Shown: positions 1-6,759 of the stretch, in pieces
Numbering within the stretch: position 1 is the first letter of the stretch
Layout: each line of letters starts with the position of its first letter
Assembly (NCBI GenBank): GCA_964476515.1
Contig: CAYZAY010000025.1
Coordinates: forward strand, 1-29,402
Length of the DNA stretch: 29,402 bases
Origin: JASMHC01 sp964476515
GTDB taxonomy: Bacteria; Pseudomonadota; Alphaproteobacteria; Rhodobacterales; Rhodobacteraceae
Reading direction: 5' to 3'
The notes under the pieces: model-generated
Told to the model about the DNA's origin: nothing
The model's input: only the letters and a program-made list of their open reading frames with translations
Databases searched by the model: none
Position numbers and translations under genes: made by a program

Positions 1-56
1 ACACTCTCTTATCAAATTAACCTATTTGGACCCATAAGCGCTGATCCCGGACAGCG

Positions 57-139
57 ATGGCCGAGATGCCTCGGGCCAAGAAAGCGGCTGAGGAGATTGA
101 AGACCTCTACGAAGAAATCATGACGCTTCTTTCGCACTA
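57..139 (+). CDS. Possible very small ORF (27 aa), unknown
   Basis: An ATG opens a 27-codon frame rich in Glu and Lys (ends EEIMTLLSH). An in-frame TGA lies just upstream at 42-44, so it does not continue off the window edge in this frame. There is no convincing Shine-Dalgarno sequence. It could be a real small protein, or the 3' remnant of a longer gene whose frame is broken. I do not recognise it and assign no function. Confidence 0.2.
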
Positions 140-196
140 ACCCCTTCGCAAGCGCGTTTCCTGTGTTACGCTGGTCTCATAATCAAGGAGATCAGG

Positions 197-520
197 ATGC
201 CCCACATCACCCACCCGTCCCCATGCCAAACCGTGGTGACCACGTTTGAAATGACCCCCGGCACCTGTCAGGACCTTCTTGATGCTTTGACAGACGCCTA
301 TGACGCGTTCATCTCAAAACAACCCGGATTTATCGCGGCAGGTCTTCATGTAAACGACGCCCAAACGCGCATTGCTAATTATTCGCAATGGGAAAAACGC
401 GAAGACTTTCAGGCGATGCTGCGCTCTGATGAAATGCGAGAACGGAACCGTCAGCTTAACGCACTTTGCCGCAGCTTTGAGCCCGTAATGTACGACGTTG
501 CCGCAGTCTTTGGGAACTAG
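197..520 (+). CDS. ABM-family (antibiotic biosynthesis monooxygenase-like) small protein
   Basis: This 107-residue protein has the size and pattern of a single dimeric alpha/beta-barrel ABM domain. A first strand (TVVTTFEMTPG) leads to a helix, followed by the typical 'QPGFIAAGLHV...ANYSQWEKREDFQAML' block. In ABM proteins that stretch covers the strand after the conserved PGF turn and the W/Y-rich strand. A strong AAGGAG lies 6 bases before the ATG, so the start is secure. Family members are cytoplasmic small mono-oxygenases, haem-degrading enzymes or ligand binders. The sequence alone does not say which, and I see no haem ligand I would rely on. It stands alone, followed after 72 bases by the usp gene. 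Confidence 0.75.
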   Translation: MPHITHPSPCQTVVTTFEMTPGTCQDLLDALTDAYDAFISKQPGFIAAGLHVNDAQTRIANYSQWEKREDFQAMLRSDEMRERNRQLNALCRSFEPVMYDVAAVFGN

Positions 521-526
521 AACGAT

Positions 527-540
527 ATGACCTAAATCAA
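527..540 (+). promoter_or_regulatory. FnrL/FNR-like box upstream of usp
   Basis: The sequence ATGAC-CTAA-ATCAA matches the FNR/FnrL consensus TTGAY-N4-RTCAA except at the first base. It ends 52 bases before the usp ATG, a position compatible with activation. Usp genes are known members of FnrL regulons in Rhodobacter-type bacteria. A second imperfect palindrome, TGTTTACGTGAACA at 545-558, lies between the box and the gene. Oxygen control is inferred from the match, not shown. Confidence 0.5.
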
Positions 541-592
541 GGCATGTTTACGTGAACATAGGCATACTTCTTTCAACTGAAAGGACTATGCC

Positions 593-1000
593 ATGTATAA
601 GAACATCCTTGTCCCGATTTCCTTTGACGAAGGCCGGGATTCCGAACAAGCCATTGAAATCGCTAAGTACCTCTCGGACGATACTGGGCAAGTTACCCTG
701 CTTCACGTGATGGAGCACGTTCCGAACTACGCGATGACCTATCTGCCCGAAGGCTACATTGAAAACAGCCTAAAAGGTCTGAAGGATGAGCTTGCAGAAC
801 GGGCCTCCTCTATCTCTGGCGGACAATCGGCTGTCATCACCGGACATTCAGGCGCGTCGATCGTCGATTATGCCAACGAAAGCGGCAGTGATCTGATCAT
901 CATCGCATCGCACCGTCCTGGTATGAGCGATTATTTCCTCGGCTCAACGGCGCAACACGTTGTCCGCCACGCCAAATGCGCGGTTCACGTTATCCGCTAA
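593..1000 (+). CDS. Universal stress protein (UspA family)
   Basis: A 135-residue single Usp domain. The N-terminal strand and loop 'YKNILVPISFDE' match the usual 'YKxILVPVDFS' beginning. The C-terminal part (IIIASHRPGMSDYFLGSTAQHVVRHAKCAVHVIR region, about residues 100-135) carries the Usp nucleotide-loop pattern ending in G-S-T followed by the HAxCxVxVIR tail. The first glycine of the G-2x-G-9x-G(S/T) ATP motif is replaced by Ala/Ser, so ATP binding is likely but not certain. These are cytoplasmic stress and energy-starvation proteins. An AAAGGA ribosome binding site precedes the ATG. The FNR-like box upstream suggests induction at low oxygen. Confidence 0.92.
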   Translation: MYKNILVPISFDEGRDSEQAIEIAKYLSDDTGQVTLLHVMEHVPNYAMTYLPEGYIENSLKGLKDELAERASSISGGQSAVITGHSGASIVDYANESGSDLIIIASHRPGMSDYFLGSTAQHVVRHAKCAVHVIR

Positions 1001-1041
1001 TCAATCATTCGTGAATGTAATTACAATTTTCCCGTACCTAG

Positions 1042-1077
1042 GGGTGGGTTGGCGATCGTCAGCCCACCCTCTTTTTT
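1042..1077. terminator. Intrinsic terminator between usp and the convergent GST-like pseudogene
   Basis: GGGTGGG (1042-1048) pairs with CCCACCC (1063-1069). The arm is followed by CTTTTTT on the plus strand, which suits termination of usp. The arms resemble the GGGTGGGC/GCCCACC REP palindromes 0.5-1.2 kb downstream, so it may derive from an old REP unit. Confidence 0.7.
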
Positions 1078-1094
1078 GCGGGGTGCAAAGCCCT

Positions 1095-1496
1095 CTACCT
1101 GAACGCCTTAACTTTACGCCCCATCCGCGCGATCCACCCAAGCGGCATAGCGAGGATATGGAACATTTCCAAAAACGTCGGGAACAATCCGTTGCGGTAA
1201 AAGTTCAATGCCGCCATCTGACTGTCGTCGATGTCATGATGCTTGGCGAAATGGGTGATGAGGGCGTCTGAATCCTCTAAAAACTCTCCCTCCTAGACTT
1301 CCACGATGGGAAAAGTATGCGCCCGCCCGACACGGTCGCGTAGGTCCATTTTGTCTTTTGCGTGAGACATCGCATCGACGTCGAGTTCGACGAACTCGAT
1401 CTGATCCGCCAACCCAGCCTCAACTGCGAACAGGCGGAACTTGAAGGAATAAGGGCAGTTGGTTTTAACGTAGGCTTTGGGTTTGAAGTCGGACAT
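1095..1496 (-). pseudogene. Glutathione S-transferase N-terminal-domain protein interrupted by an in-frame TAG
   Basis: From the ATG at 1496 (good GGGAGG site 8 bases upstream) the frame encodes a thioredoxin-fold GST N-terminal domain beginning MSDFKPKAYVKTNCPYSFKF, with a CPYS motif and a 'HTFPIVEV' cis-proline region. It stops at TAG 1293-1295. The same frame then continues open for 65 codons, starting EGEFLEDSDALITHFAKHHD and ending MGRKVKAFR, with a stop at 1095-1097. That continuation is the expected 'FLEDSDALI' motif following the cis-Pro strand, so this is one gene split by a single amber codon after codon 67. Either the gene is a recent pseudogene or the base is a sequencing error. 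The intact protein would be about 133 residues. Confidence 0.75.
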
Positions 1497-1562
1497 GAAG
1501 CGCCTCCCTTGGGGAAAGGATAGCGTAAAAGAGTCCAATTTTGGCAAAGATATTCCAATAGT

Positions 1563-1587
1563 GTAGGGTGGGCAACTTTTGCCCACC
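1563..1587 (+). repeat. REP palindrome, copy A (upstream of RAYT)
   Basis: A 25-base unit of form GTAGGGTGGGC-aactttt-GCCCACC with complementary GGTGGGC-type arms. It is identical to copy B at 2144-2168, and both sit just outside the ends of the transposase gene in the same orientation. Confidence 0.85.
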
Positions 1588-1637
1588 ATTCCCAAATGTT
1601 TGCAAATTAATAACCATATGCCCCGTATTCTTAGGCG

Positions 1638-2147
1638 ATGCCTAACTACCGACGCCTACGCATTCCCTCGGCCAGCTATTTCTTTACGGTCGCATTGGCA
1701 GACCGGCAGTCACAAATGTTAACAGATTACATTGACGACCTTAGAAAGGCATACGCGCGCACCATGGTCCGCCATCCATTGGTCTGCGACGCAATGGTTG
1801 TTTTGCCTGACCATATTCATGCTGTTTGGACGCTGCCCGACGGAGACAGTGATTATTCTGAGCGATGGCGCAAGATAAAGCATAGATTTTCACGTTCCGT
1901 AGGGCTTCATCTGCCCCGCAGCAACAGTAAGATTGCCAAGCGCGAAACCGGTATTTGGCAAAGACGATTTTGGGAACACACGATCCGCGATGAGGTCGAT
2001 TACAAAGCGCATGTGGCGTATTGTTTGGGCAACCCTGTCAAACACGGATTGGTCACAAAGCCCGCCGATTGGCCGTATTCGTCTATCCACCGCGATATCC
2101 GATCAGGACGGTTAAGTCCCGAATGGAACCACGGCTTTCGCACGTAG
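1638..2147 (+). CDS. REP-associated tyrosine transposase (RAYT, Y1/TnpA-REP family)
   Basis: A 169-residue Y1-type transposase of the IS200/IS605 superfamily. The HUH metal motif is visible as H59-I-H61 in 'LPDHIHAVWTLP'. The catalytic tyrosine is expected at Tyr128 in 'VAYCLGNPVKHGLV', which corresponds to the 'YIHxNPVRxGLV' signature of RAYTs. The 'IWQRRFWEHTIRDEVDY' segment is also typical. Such single-copy domesticated transposases act on single-stranded REP hairpins. Here REP palindromes lie 50 bases upstream of the ATG, across the stop codon, and in inverted orientation 36 bases further on. The gene appears full length and all motifs are present, so it is probably functional. Confidence 0.93.
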   Translation: MPNYRRLRIPSASYFFTVALADRQSQMLTDYIDDLRKAYARTMVRHPLVCDAMVVLPDHIHAVWTLPDGDSDYSERWRKIKHRFSRSVGLHLPRSNSKIAKRETGIWQRRFWEHTIRDEVDYKAHVAYCLGNPVKHGLVTKPADWPYSSIHRDIRSGRLSPEWNHGFRT

Positions 2148-2168
2148 GGTGGGCAACTTTTGCCCACC
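2144..2168 (+). repeat. REP palindrome, copy B (overlaps RAYT stop)
   Basis: Identical in sequence to the unit at 1563-1587. Its first bases contain the transposase TAG stop, so the gene ends inside the repeat. Confidence 0.85.
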
Positions 2169-2203
2169 TTGTGCCGGCAACGACGGAGTGTGTTTTTAGG
2201 GAT

Positions 2204-2228
2204 GGTGGGCAGAATTGCCCACCCTACG
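2204..2228 (-). repeat. REP palindrome, copy C (inverted, forms a BIME with copy B)
   Basis: The reverse complement reads CGTAGGGTGGGC-aattct-GCCCACC. This is the same unit as copies A and B with a changed loop, in opposite orientation 35 bases after copy B. Copies B and C together form a typical inverted REP doublet (BIME). Confidence 0.8.
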
Positions 2229-2248
2229 GGCTGACTCTTTCATTGATA

Positions 2249-2686
2249 CTATTTTGGGTTTTTGAATGATCTGGCGCCTCGTAACATATAAGCAAACGCC
2301 AAAGTGAACACGAATATCAATCTTGGACCGTACCAATTAACAAAACTTGCAAAAGTGACACTGTTTGACCCGATATCCAAAAAGTGGAGTGCGATTTCAC
2401 AAAGCAAATAGACCACACCAACCATCGCCAAATACGTTGAAATCGTTCTATTTCTTTGTGAAAATGCCCGCCCAATTAGAACCAGAATTACCATAAGTGG
2501 AAAAAGAGCAACGAGTTGAAACGTAGTATGCAAAAGTATCACGGCAAAATGGAAGTTCCTAAAATCCGTCTCAATGGTACAACATGAAGTGTTTGAATAG
2601 GCAAAATAGGTCCAAACGATCGCGCAGAATAGCGAAGTGCTCACCCAAATTAGAATGTGCATTTTGACACTAATCACAGGTTTCAA
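2249..2686 (-). CDS. Hypothetical membrane protein (4 predicted TM helices)
   Basis: This 145-residue protein has four hydrophobic stretches at about residues 10-30, 47-72, 84-104 and 116-135. Short polar linkers separate them and the tail is basic (RGARSFKNPK), so an inner-membrane location is likely. The frame begins with TTG at 2686. I prefer this start because the last bases of uvrB provide GGAGGTGA 9 bases upstream, whereas the internal ATG at 2662 has no ribosome binding site. It is therefore probably translated as the second gene behind uvrB. The region is more AT-rich than its neighbours. I recognise no family. Confidence 0.5.
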   Translation of the reverse strand: MKPVISVKMHILIWVSTSLFCAIVWTYFAYSNTSCCTIETDFRNFHFAVILLHTTFQLVALFPLMVILVLIGRAFSQRNRTISTYLAMVGVVYLLCEIALHFLDIGSNSVTFASFVNWYGPRLIFVFTLAFAYMLRGARSFKNPK

Positions 2687-2695
2687 TGGGCTAAC

Positions 2696-4894
2696 TCACC
2701 TCCCCCGTCTCCTAACATTCCCACCTCTCTGCCCGGCTCTCCCAGCCGAGCTCCGACCGCGCCCTTTCGCGGCTCCTTCCGAGGCCGCCTCAACCGCTGC
2801 CTGCCGCGCGAACGGGTCGTCCGCCACGGCCAAATCCACAGCCTCAAGACGCTTCACTTCATCCCGCAAACGCGCGGCTTCTTCGAACTCCAGGTTCTCG
2901 GCAGCTTTGCGCATATCGGCGCGCATGCCTTCGAGAACCTTTTCCAGATTGCCGCCATGCAAAGGCTTGTCGATCTTGGCCGTGACGCGGTTCATATCCG
3001 CATCACCTTTATAGAGACCGGCCAGAACATCCTCGACGTTCTTTTTCACAGTCGACGGAGTGATCCCGTGTTCAACGTTGTAAGCCATCTGCTTTTCGCG
3101 CCGTCGATCCGTTTCGGCCAACGCCCGCTCCATCGACCCCGTGATGCGGTCGGCGTACATGATCACGCGCCCTTCGGCGTTTCGCGCCGCGCGACCGATG
3201 GTTTGCACCAACGACGTCTCGGACCGCAAGAAACCTTCCTTATCCGCGTCCAAAATCGCCACCAACCCGCATTCGGGGATATCGAGACCCTCGCGCAGCA
3301 GATTGATCCCGATCAGCACGTCAAACGCCCCCAGCCGCAGGTCGCGAAGGATTTCGATCCGCTCCAACGTATCGATGTCCGAATGCATGTAGCGGACCTT
3401 AATCCCCTGTTCATGCATATATTCGGTCAAATCTTCGGCCATCCGCTTGGTCAACGTCGTGACCAGAGTGCGATACCCATCAGCGGCGACTTTGCGAACC
3501 TCGTCCAGCAAATCGTCCACCTGCATTTCAACCGGCCTGATTTCCACCTGAGGATCAAGAAGCCCCGTCGGGCGGATCACCTGTTCGGTGAAAACACCGC
3601 CCGATTGCTCAAGCTCCCATGACTGAGGCGTCGCGGAAACGAAGATCGACTGAGGCCGCATCGCGTCCCATTCTTCGAACTTCAGCGGGCGGTTATCCAT
3701 ACAGCTAGGCAGGCGGAAACCATGCTCGGCCAGTGTGAATTTCCGCCGGTAATCGCCTTTGTACATCCCCCCTATCTGGGGCACCGAAACATGGCTTTCA
3801 TCCGCAAATACGATCGCGTTGTCGGGGATGAATTCAAACAATGTGGGGGGTGGTTCACCCGGTGCACGGCCTGTCAGATAGCGCGAATAATTCTCAATCC
3901 CGTTGCAAACACCGGTCGCCTCGAGCATCTCAAGATCAAAGTTGCATCGCTGCTCAAGCCGTTGCGCTTCCAGCAGTTTTCCTTCGTCTACCAACTGGTT
4001 AAGCCGTAGCTTCAGTTCCTTTTTAATCTCGATCATCGCCTGTTGCATCGTTGGCTTGGGCGTCACGTAGTGGGAATTCGCATAGACCCTGATCCGATCA
4101 AACGTGTCGGTCCTTTCGCCGGTCAGGGGGTCAAATTCAGTAATCTTTTCAAGCTCTTCGCCAAAGAACGACAACCGCCAAGCGCGATCTTCAAGGTGTG
4201 CAGGAAAAATCTCTAAAACATCACCGCGAACCCTGAATGACCCACGCTGAAAAGCTTGATCATTGCGGCGGTACTGCTGTGCCACAAGATCAGCAATCAC
4301 AGCGCGCTGGTCGTATTCTTTGCCAGCAATCAGATCCAGCGTCATCGCCCCGTAAGTTTCGACCGACCCGATGCCGTAAATGCAGGACACCGACGCCACG
4401 ATGATCACATCATCCCGTTCCAGCAACGCCCGCGTCGCCGAGTGGCGCATCCGGTCGATTTGCTCGTTAATCTGGCTTTCTTTTTCGATGTATGTATCCG
4501 AGCGCGCAACATAGGCCTCGGGCTGGTAGTAGTCATAGAAGCTGACGAAATACTCGACCGAGTTATCCGGAAAGAAGCCTTTGAACTCACCAAACAACTG
4601 CGCCGCGAGGGTCTTGTTCGGGGCTAGGATAATCGCGGGCCGCTGGGTTTCTTCGATCACCTTAGCCATTGTAAAGGTCTTACCCGTGCCAGTCGCCCCC
4701 AGCAGAACCTGATCCTGCTCGCCGTCATTTATCCCGCCGCTAAGCTCAACAATAGCCGTAGGCTGATCCCCCGCCGGTTCAAACTCGGTGTGCATGACAA
4801 ATCGTTTTCCGCCCTCAAGCTTTGGACGATTAGCAACATCTTCAGCAGCGGCATGCATCAAAGCAGCGGATTTATCGTTGTGGGCGTGGGGCAT
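2696..4894 (-). CDS. uvrB: UvrABC system protein B (excinuclease subunit, DNA damage helicase)
   Basis: A 732-residue full-length UvrB. Walker A GATGTGKT is at residues 66-73, and the damage-probing beta-hairpin region 'SFYDYYQPEAYV...DTYIEKES' lies at about 115-140. The DESH helicase motif II is present, as are the 'FVSATP' and 'GINLLREGLDIPE' helicase motifs, the 'QTIGRAARN' motif VI and a C-terminal UVR domain (NLEFEEAARLRDEVKRLE) that contacts UvrA/UvrC. UvrB verifies lesions loaded by UvrA and positions UvrC for incision in nucleotide excision repair. The C-terminus after the UVR domain is a basic Arg/Gly-rich tail. A LexA box 24 bases before the ATG indicates SOS control. Confidence 0.98.
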   Translation of the reverse strand: MPHAHNDKSAALMHAAAEDVANRPKLEGGKRFVMHTEFEPAGDQPTAIVELSGGINDGEQDQVLLGATGTGKTFTMAKVIEETQRPAIILAPNKTLAAQLFGEFKGFFPDNSVEYFVSFYDYYQPEAYVARSDTYIEKESQINEQIDRMRHSATRALLERDDVIIVASVSCIYGIGSVETYGAMTLDLIAGKEYDQRAVIADLVAQQYRRNDQAFQRGSFRVRGDVLEIFPAHLEDRAWRLSFFGEELEKITEFDPLTGERTDTFDRIRVYANSHYVTPKPTMQQAMIEIKKELKLRLNQLVDEGKLLEAQRLEQRCNFDLEMLEATGVCNGIENYSRYLTGRAPGEPPPTLFEFIPDNAIVFADESHVSVPQIGGMYKGDYRRKFTLAEHGFRLPSCMDNRPLKFEEWDAMRPQSIFVSATPQSWELEQSGGVFTEQVIRPTGLLDPQVEIRPVEMQVDDLLDEVRKVAADGYRTLVTTLTKRMAEDLTEYMHEQGIKVRYMHSDIDTLERIEILRDLRLGAFDVLIGINLLREGLDIPECGLVAILDADKEGFLRSETSLVQTIGRAARNAEGRVIMYADRITGSMERALAETDRRREKQMAYNVEHGITPSTVKKNVEDVLAGLYKGDADMNRVTAKIDKPLHGGNLEKVLEGMRADMRKAAENLEFEEAARLRDEVKRLEAVDLAVADDPFARQAAVEAASEGAAKGRGRSSAGRAGQRGGNVRRRGR

Positions 4895-4917
4895 TTACGG
4901 GACTCACTGATCAGGTT

Positions 4918-4932
4918 GTTCCATATTTGTTC
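4918..4932 (-). promoter_or_regulatory. LexA (SOS) operator upstream of uvrB
   Basis: GTTC-CATATTT-GTTC is a perfect match to the alphaproteobacterial LexA direct-repeat box GTTC-N7-GTTC. It is centred about 30 bases before the uvrB ATG, overlapping the expected promoter/early leader, and implies repression by LexA until DNA damage. It also lies about 100 bases upstream of the divergent complex I gene, which is too far for obvious direct control. Confidence 0.8.
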
Positions 4933-5023
4933 CAATCCCCACGGGATTCAACCCTGATCTCTTTTGTCACCTTGCACCACACCCCATTTTTGACGATAAG
5001 TCGGGTGAATTTCGGAGAGACCA

Positions 5024-5335
5024 ATGCAAGCACGAATCTATCAGCCCGCTCGTAACGCCATGCAGTCCGGTATGGGAAAAACCAAGGTCTGGGTTCTTGA
5101 ATTCGCCCCTGCGTCAACCCGCGAAATAGATCCGTTGATGGGTTGGACGTCGTCGTCGGATACGCAAACCCAAGTGAAGCTGAAATTCGAAAGCAAGGAA
5201 GCCGCCGTCGAGTACACTCAGGACAATGGCATCGAAGCGCAGGTCTTTGACCCCCATTCGCGCAAACCAAATATCCGTAACGGTGGTTACGGCGAAAACT
5301 TCGCTACCAACCGCCGCGGTCCTTGGACACACTAA
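5024..5335 (+). CDS. NADH dehydrogenase (complex I) NDUFS4-type accessory subunit
   Basis: A 103-residue protein with the ETC complex I NDUS4 domain. The diagnostic stretch is 'DPLMGWTSSSDTQTQVKLKF', followed by 'SKEAAVEYTQDNGI' and the C-terminal 'NFATNRRGPWTH', matching the family's terminal 'F..NR...PWTH' motif. This accessory subunit of proton-pumping NADH:ubiquinone oxidoreductase occurs in mitochondria and alphaproteobacteria and sits on the peripheral arm. It is encoded away from the nuo operon, as is usual. A GGAGA site precedes the ATG. It transcribes toward the tRNA-Arg gene 52 bases downstream. Confidence 0.93.
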   Translation: MQARIYQPARNAMQSGMGKTKVWVLEFAPASTREIDPLMGWTSSSDTQTQVKLKFESKEAAVEYTQDNGIEAQVFDPHSRKPNIRNGGYGENFATNRRGPWTH

Positions 5336-5387
5336 TTTCGACGTAGCGCTTGAATTGCACGTAGACTTGTCCGAAAAGGACACCACC

Positions 5388-5464
5388 GGTCCCGTAGCTC
5401 AACTGGATAGAGCACCTGACTTCTAATCAGGGGGTTGGGGGTTCGAGTCCTCCCGGGATCGCCA
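5388..5464 (+). tRNA. tRNA-Arg (anticodon TCT)
   Basis: A complete cloverleaf. The acceptor arms GGTCCCG and CGGGATC pair with one G-U; the D arm is GCTC..GAGC; the anticodon stem CCTGA/TCAGG encloses loop CTTCTAA with anticodon TCT at 5422-5424. A 5-base variable loop and T arm with GTTCGAG follow, then discriminator G and an encoded CCA at 5462-5464. It reads AGA/AGG codons. No integrase or duplicated 3' end is seen nearby, so there is no sign of use as an attachment site. Confidence 0.97.
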
Positions 5465-5562
5465 TTTTCTTGGAAATTTGGAAACCGGCTTTATAGGTCG
5501 TTTTAAGACTAGAACTATAAGCGCTATCCGGTTTGGCTGGTCACCAGTCAGAGAGGATCGCC

Positions 5563-6711
5563 ATGCCACGCCACTTTTCCCTATCCGAATATCAAGACCG
5601 TCAAAAGCGTGCTGCCGCGGCCATTGCGACCCAAGGCCATGACGCGCTTTTGATGTTTTCGCCTGAAAGCCATTACTGGCTTTGTGGTTACGATACCTTC
5701 GGCTTTGCAATGTTCCAGTGCATGGTTCTGACAGCGGACGGCGATCTTCATCTTTTGACCCGCGCACCAGATTGGCGACAGGCGCTTTTCACTTCCATCC
5801 TGACCGATGATCAAATCCACATCTGGAAAGATGTGGAAGGCGTGAACCCTGCCAATGATCTGGTTGCTCTGCTGGATCGCATGGGCGTCGATAAATCCTC
5901 GCTCGCGTGGGAAACGAAAACCGCTGGGCTGACGCATTTCAATGGGCAAATGGTTGCTGAAAAGCTGCCTGGGCTGAAGGATGGCTCTGACATTCTGCCA
6001 GCGCTTCGACGCGTCAAATCCGATGCTGAAATCGACTGTATCCGCACTGCCGCACGGCTATCTGACGACGCATTGGATGCGGCGCTTGAAACGACCAGCG
6101 AAGGGGCTTTCGAAGGCGATATCCTCGCCGCGATGCAAGGGGCCGTGTTTGAAGGTGGGGGAGAATACGCCGGAAACGAATTCATCCTCGGTTCAGGCGA
6201 CGGCGCTTTGATGTGCAGGTCTTATGCTGGCAAACGTAACCTTAGTTCATCCGATCAATTAACCTTGGAATGGTCCGGCAGCTTCATGCGCTACCACGCG
6301 GCTATGATGCGCACGATCGTCATAGGCGAACCAACCGAATGGCAGCGCAAAATGCACGTCGCGGCTGTTGAAGCCTTAGAGGCGTGCGAAGACGCCATCC
6401 GCCCCAGTGCCCCGATGGGAGACGTGTTTGACGCCCACGCAAAGGTGTTTGATGCCCACGGTCTTCATCACGCCCGGCTTAACGCTTGCGGCTACAGCAT
6501 GGGGGCGATCTTCCAACCGATTTGGGTCGAATTTCCGATGTTCTACGAAAACAACCCGTTGATCATGCAGGAAAATCAGGCGTTTTTCTTGCACATGATC
6601 CTGATGGACAGCGACGCCAATCAAGCGATGTGTTTCGGCCATACGGTGCTTTGCAAAGAAGGCGGGGTTGAGCGGCTGTCACGCCACAGCCTCGATTTTC
6701 TTCAGCGCTAG
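5563..6711 (+). CDS. M24-fold hydrolase, DoeA (ectoine hydrolase)-like paralogue, metal ligands absent
   Basis: A 382-residue pita-bread (M24/creatinase-fold) protein with the N-terminal creatinase-like domain (residues 1-145) and catalytic domain (about 150-380). I chose the ATG at 5563, which has AGAGAGG upstream; a TTG 30 bases earlier has none. The signature LEWSGSFMRYHAAMMRT (about 235-251) parallels FELSGVYRRYHAPLCRT in the DoeA homologue at 9190-10374. Glu236 stands where metallo-M24 enzymes have the first metal Asp, and the second Asp is Ala. The HG and EPG metal motifs are also missing. It is therefore not a Xaa-Pro metallopeptidase but probably a metal-free amidine or ring hydrolase. 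The substrate is unknown. It is a monocistron behind the tRNA, convergent with the amidinotransferase. Confidence 0.8.
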   Translation: MPRHFSLSEYQDRQKRAAAAIATQGHDALLMFSPESHYWLCGYDTFGFAMFQCMVLTADGDLHLLTRAPDWRQALFTSILTDDQIHIWKDVEGVNPANDLVALLDRMGVDKSSLAWETKTAGLTHFNGQMVAEKLPGLKDGSDILPALRRVKSDAEIDCIRTAARLSDDALDAALETTSEGAFEGDILAAMQGAVFEGGGEYAGNEFILGSGDGALMCRSYAGKRNLSSSDQLTLEWSGSFMRYHAAMMRTIVIGEPTEWQRKMHVAAVEALEACEDAIRPSAPMGDVFDAHAKVFDAHGLHHARLNACGYSMGAIFQPIWVEFPMFYENNPLIMQENQAFFLHMILMDSDANQAMCFGHTVLCKEGGVERLSRHSLDFLQR

Positions 6712-6714
6712 ATC

Positions 6715-6750
6715 ACCAAAGAAAAAGACCGGCGCAGTTTGTTGCGCCGG
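6715..6750 (-). terminator. Intrinsic terminator of the amidinotransferase gene
   Basis: A perfect 8-bp stem, CCGGCGCA (6729-6736) with TGCGCCGG (6743-6750) and a 6-base loop. On the minus strand it is followed by TCTTTTTCTTT. It lies in the short gap between two convergent genes and may also stop plus-strand transcription. Confidence 0.85.
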
Positions 6751-6759
6751 CCGATATAC

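Noticed and set aside
2657..3622. Long open frame opposite uvrB
   Set aside because: It is antisense to strongly conserved uvrB codons, shows no recognisable domain and has Arg/His/Pro-rich composition typical of a shadow frame.
5388..5464. tRNA-Arg as an integration site for a genomic island
   Set aside because: No integrase gene and no direct repeat of the tRNA 3' end was seen within the window.
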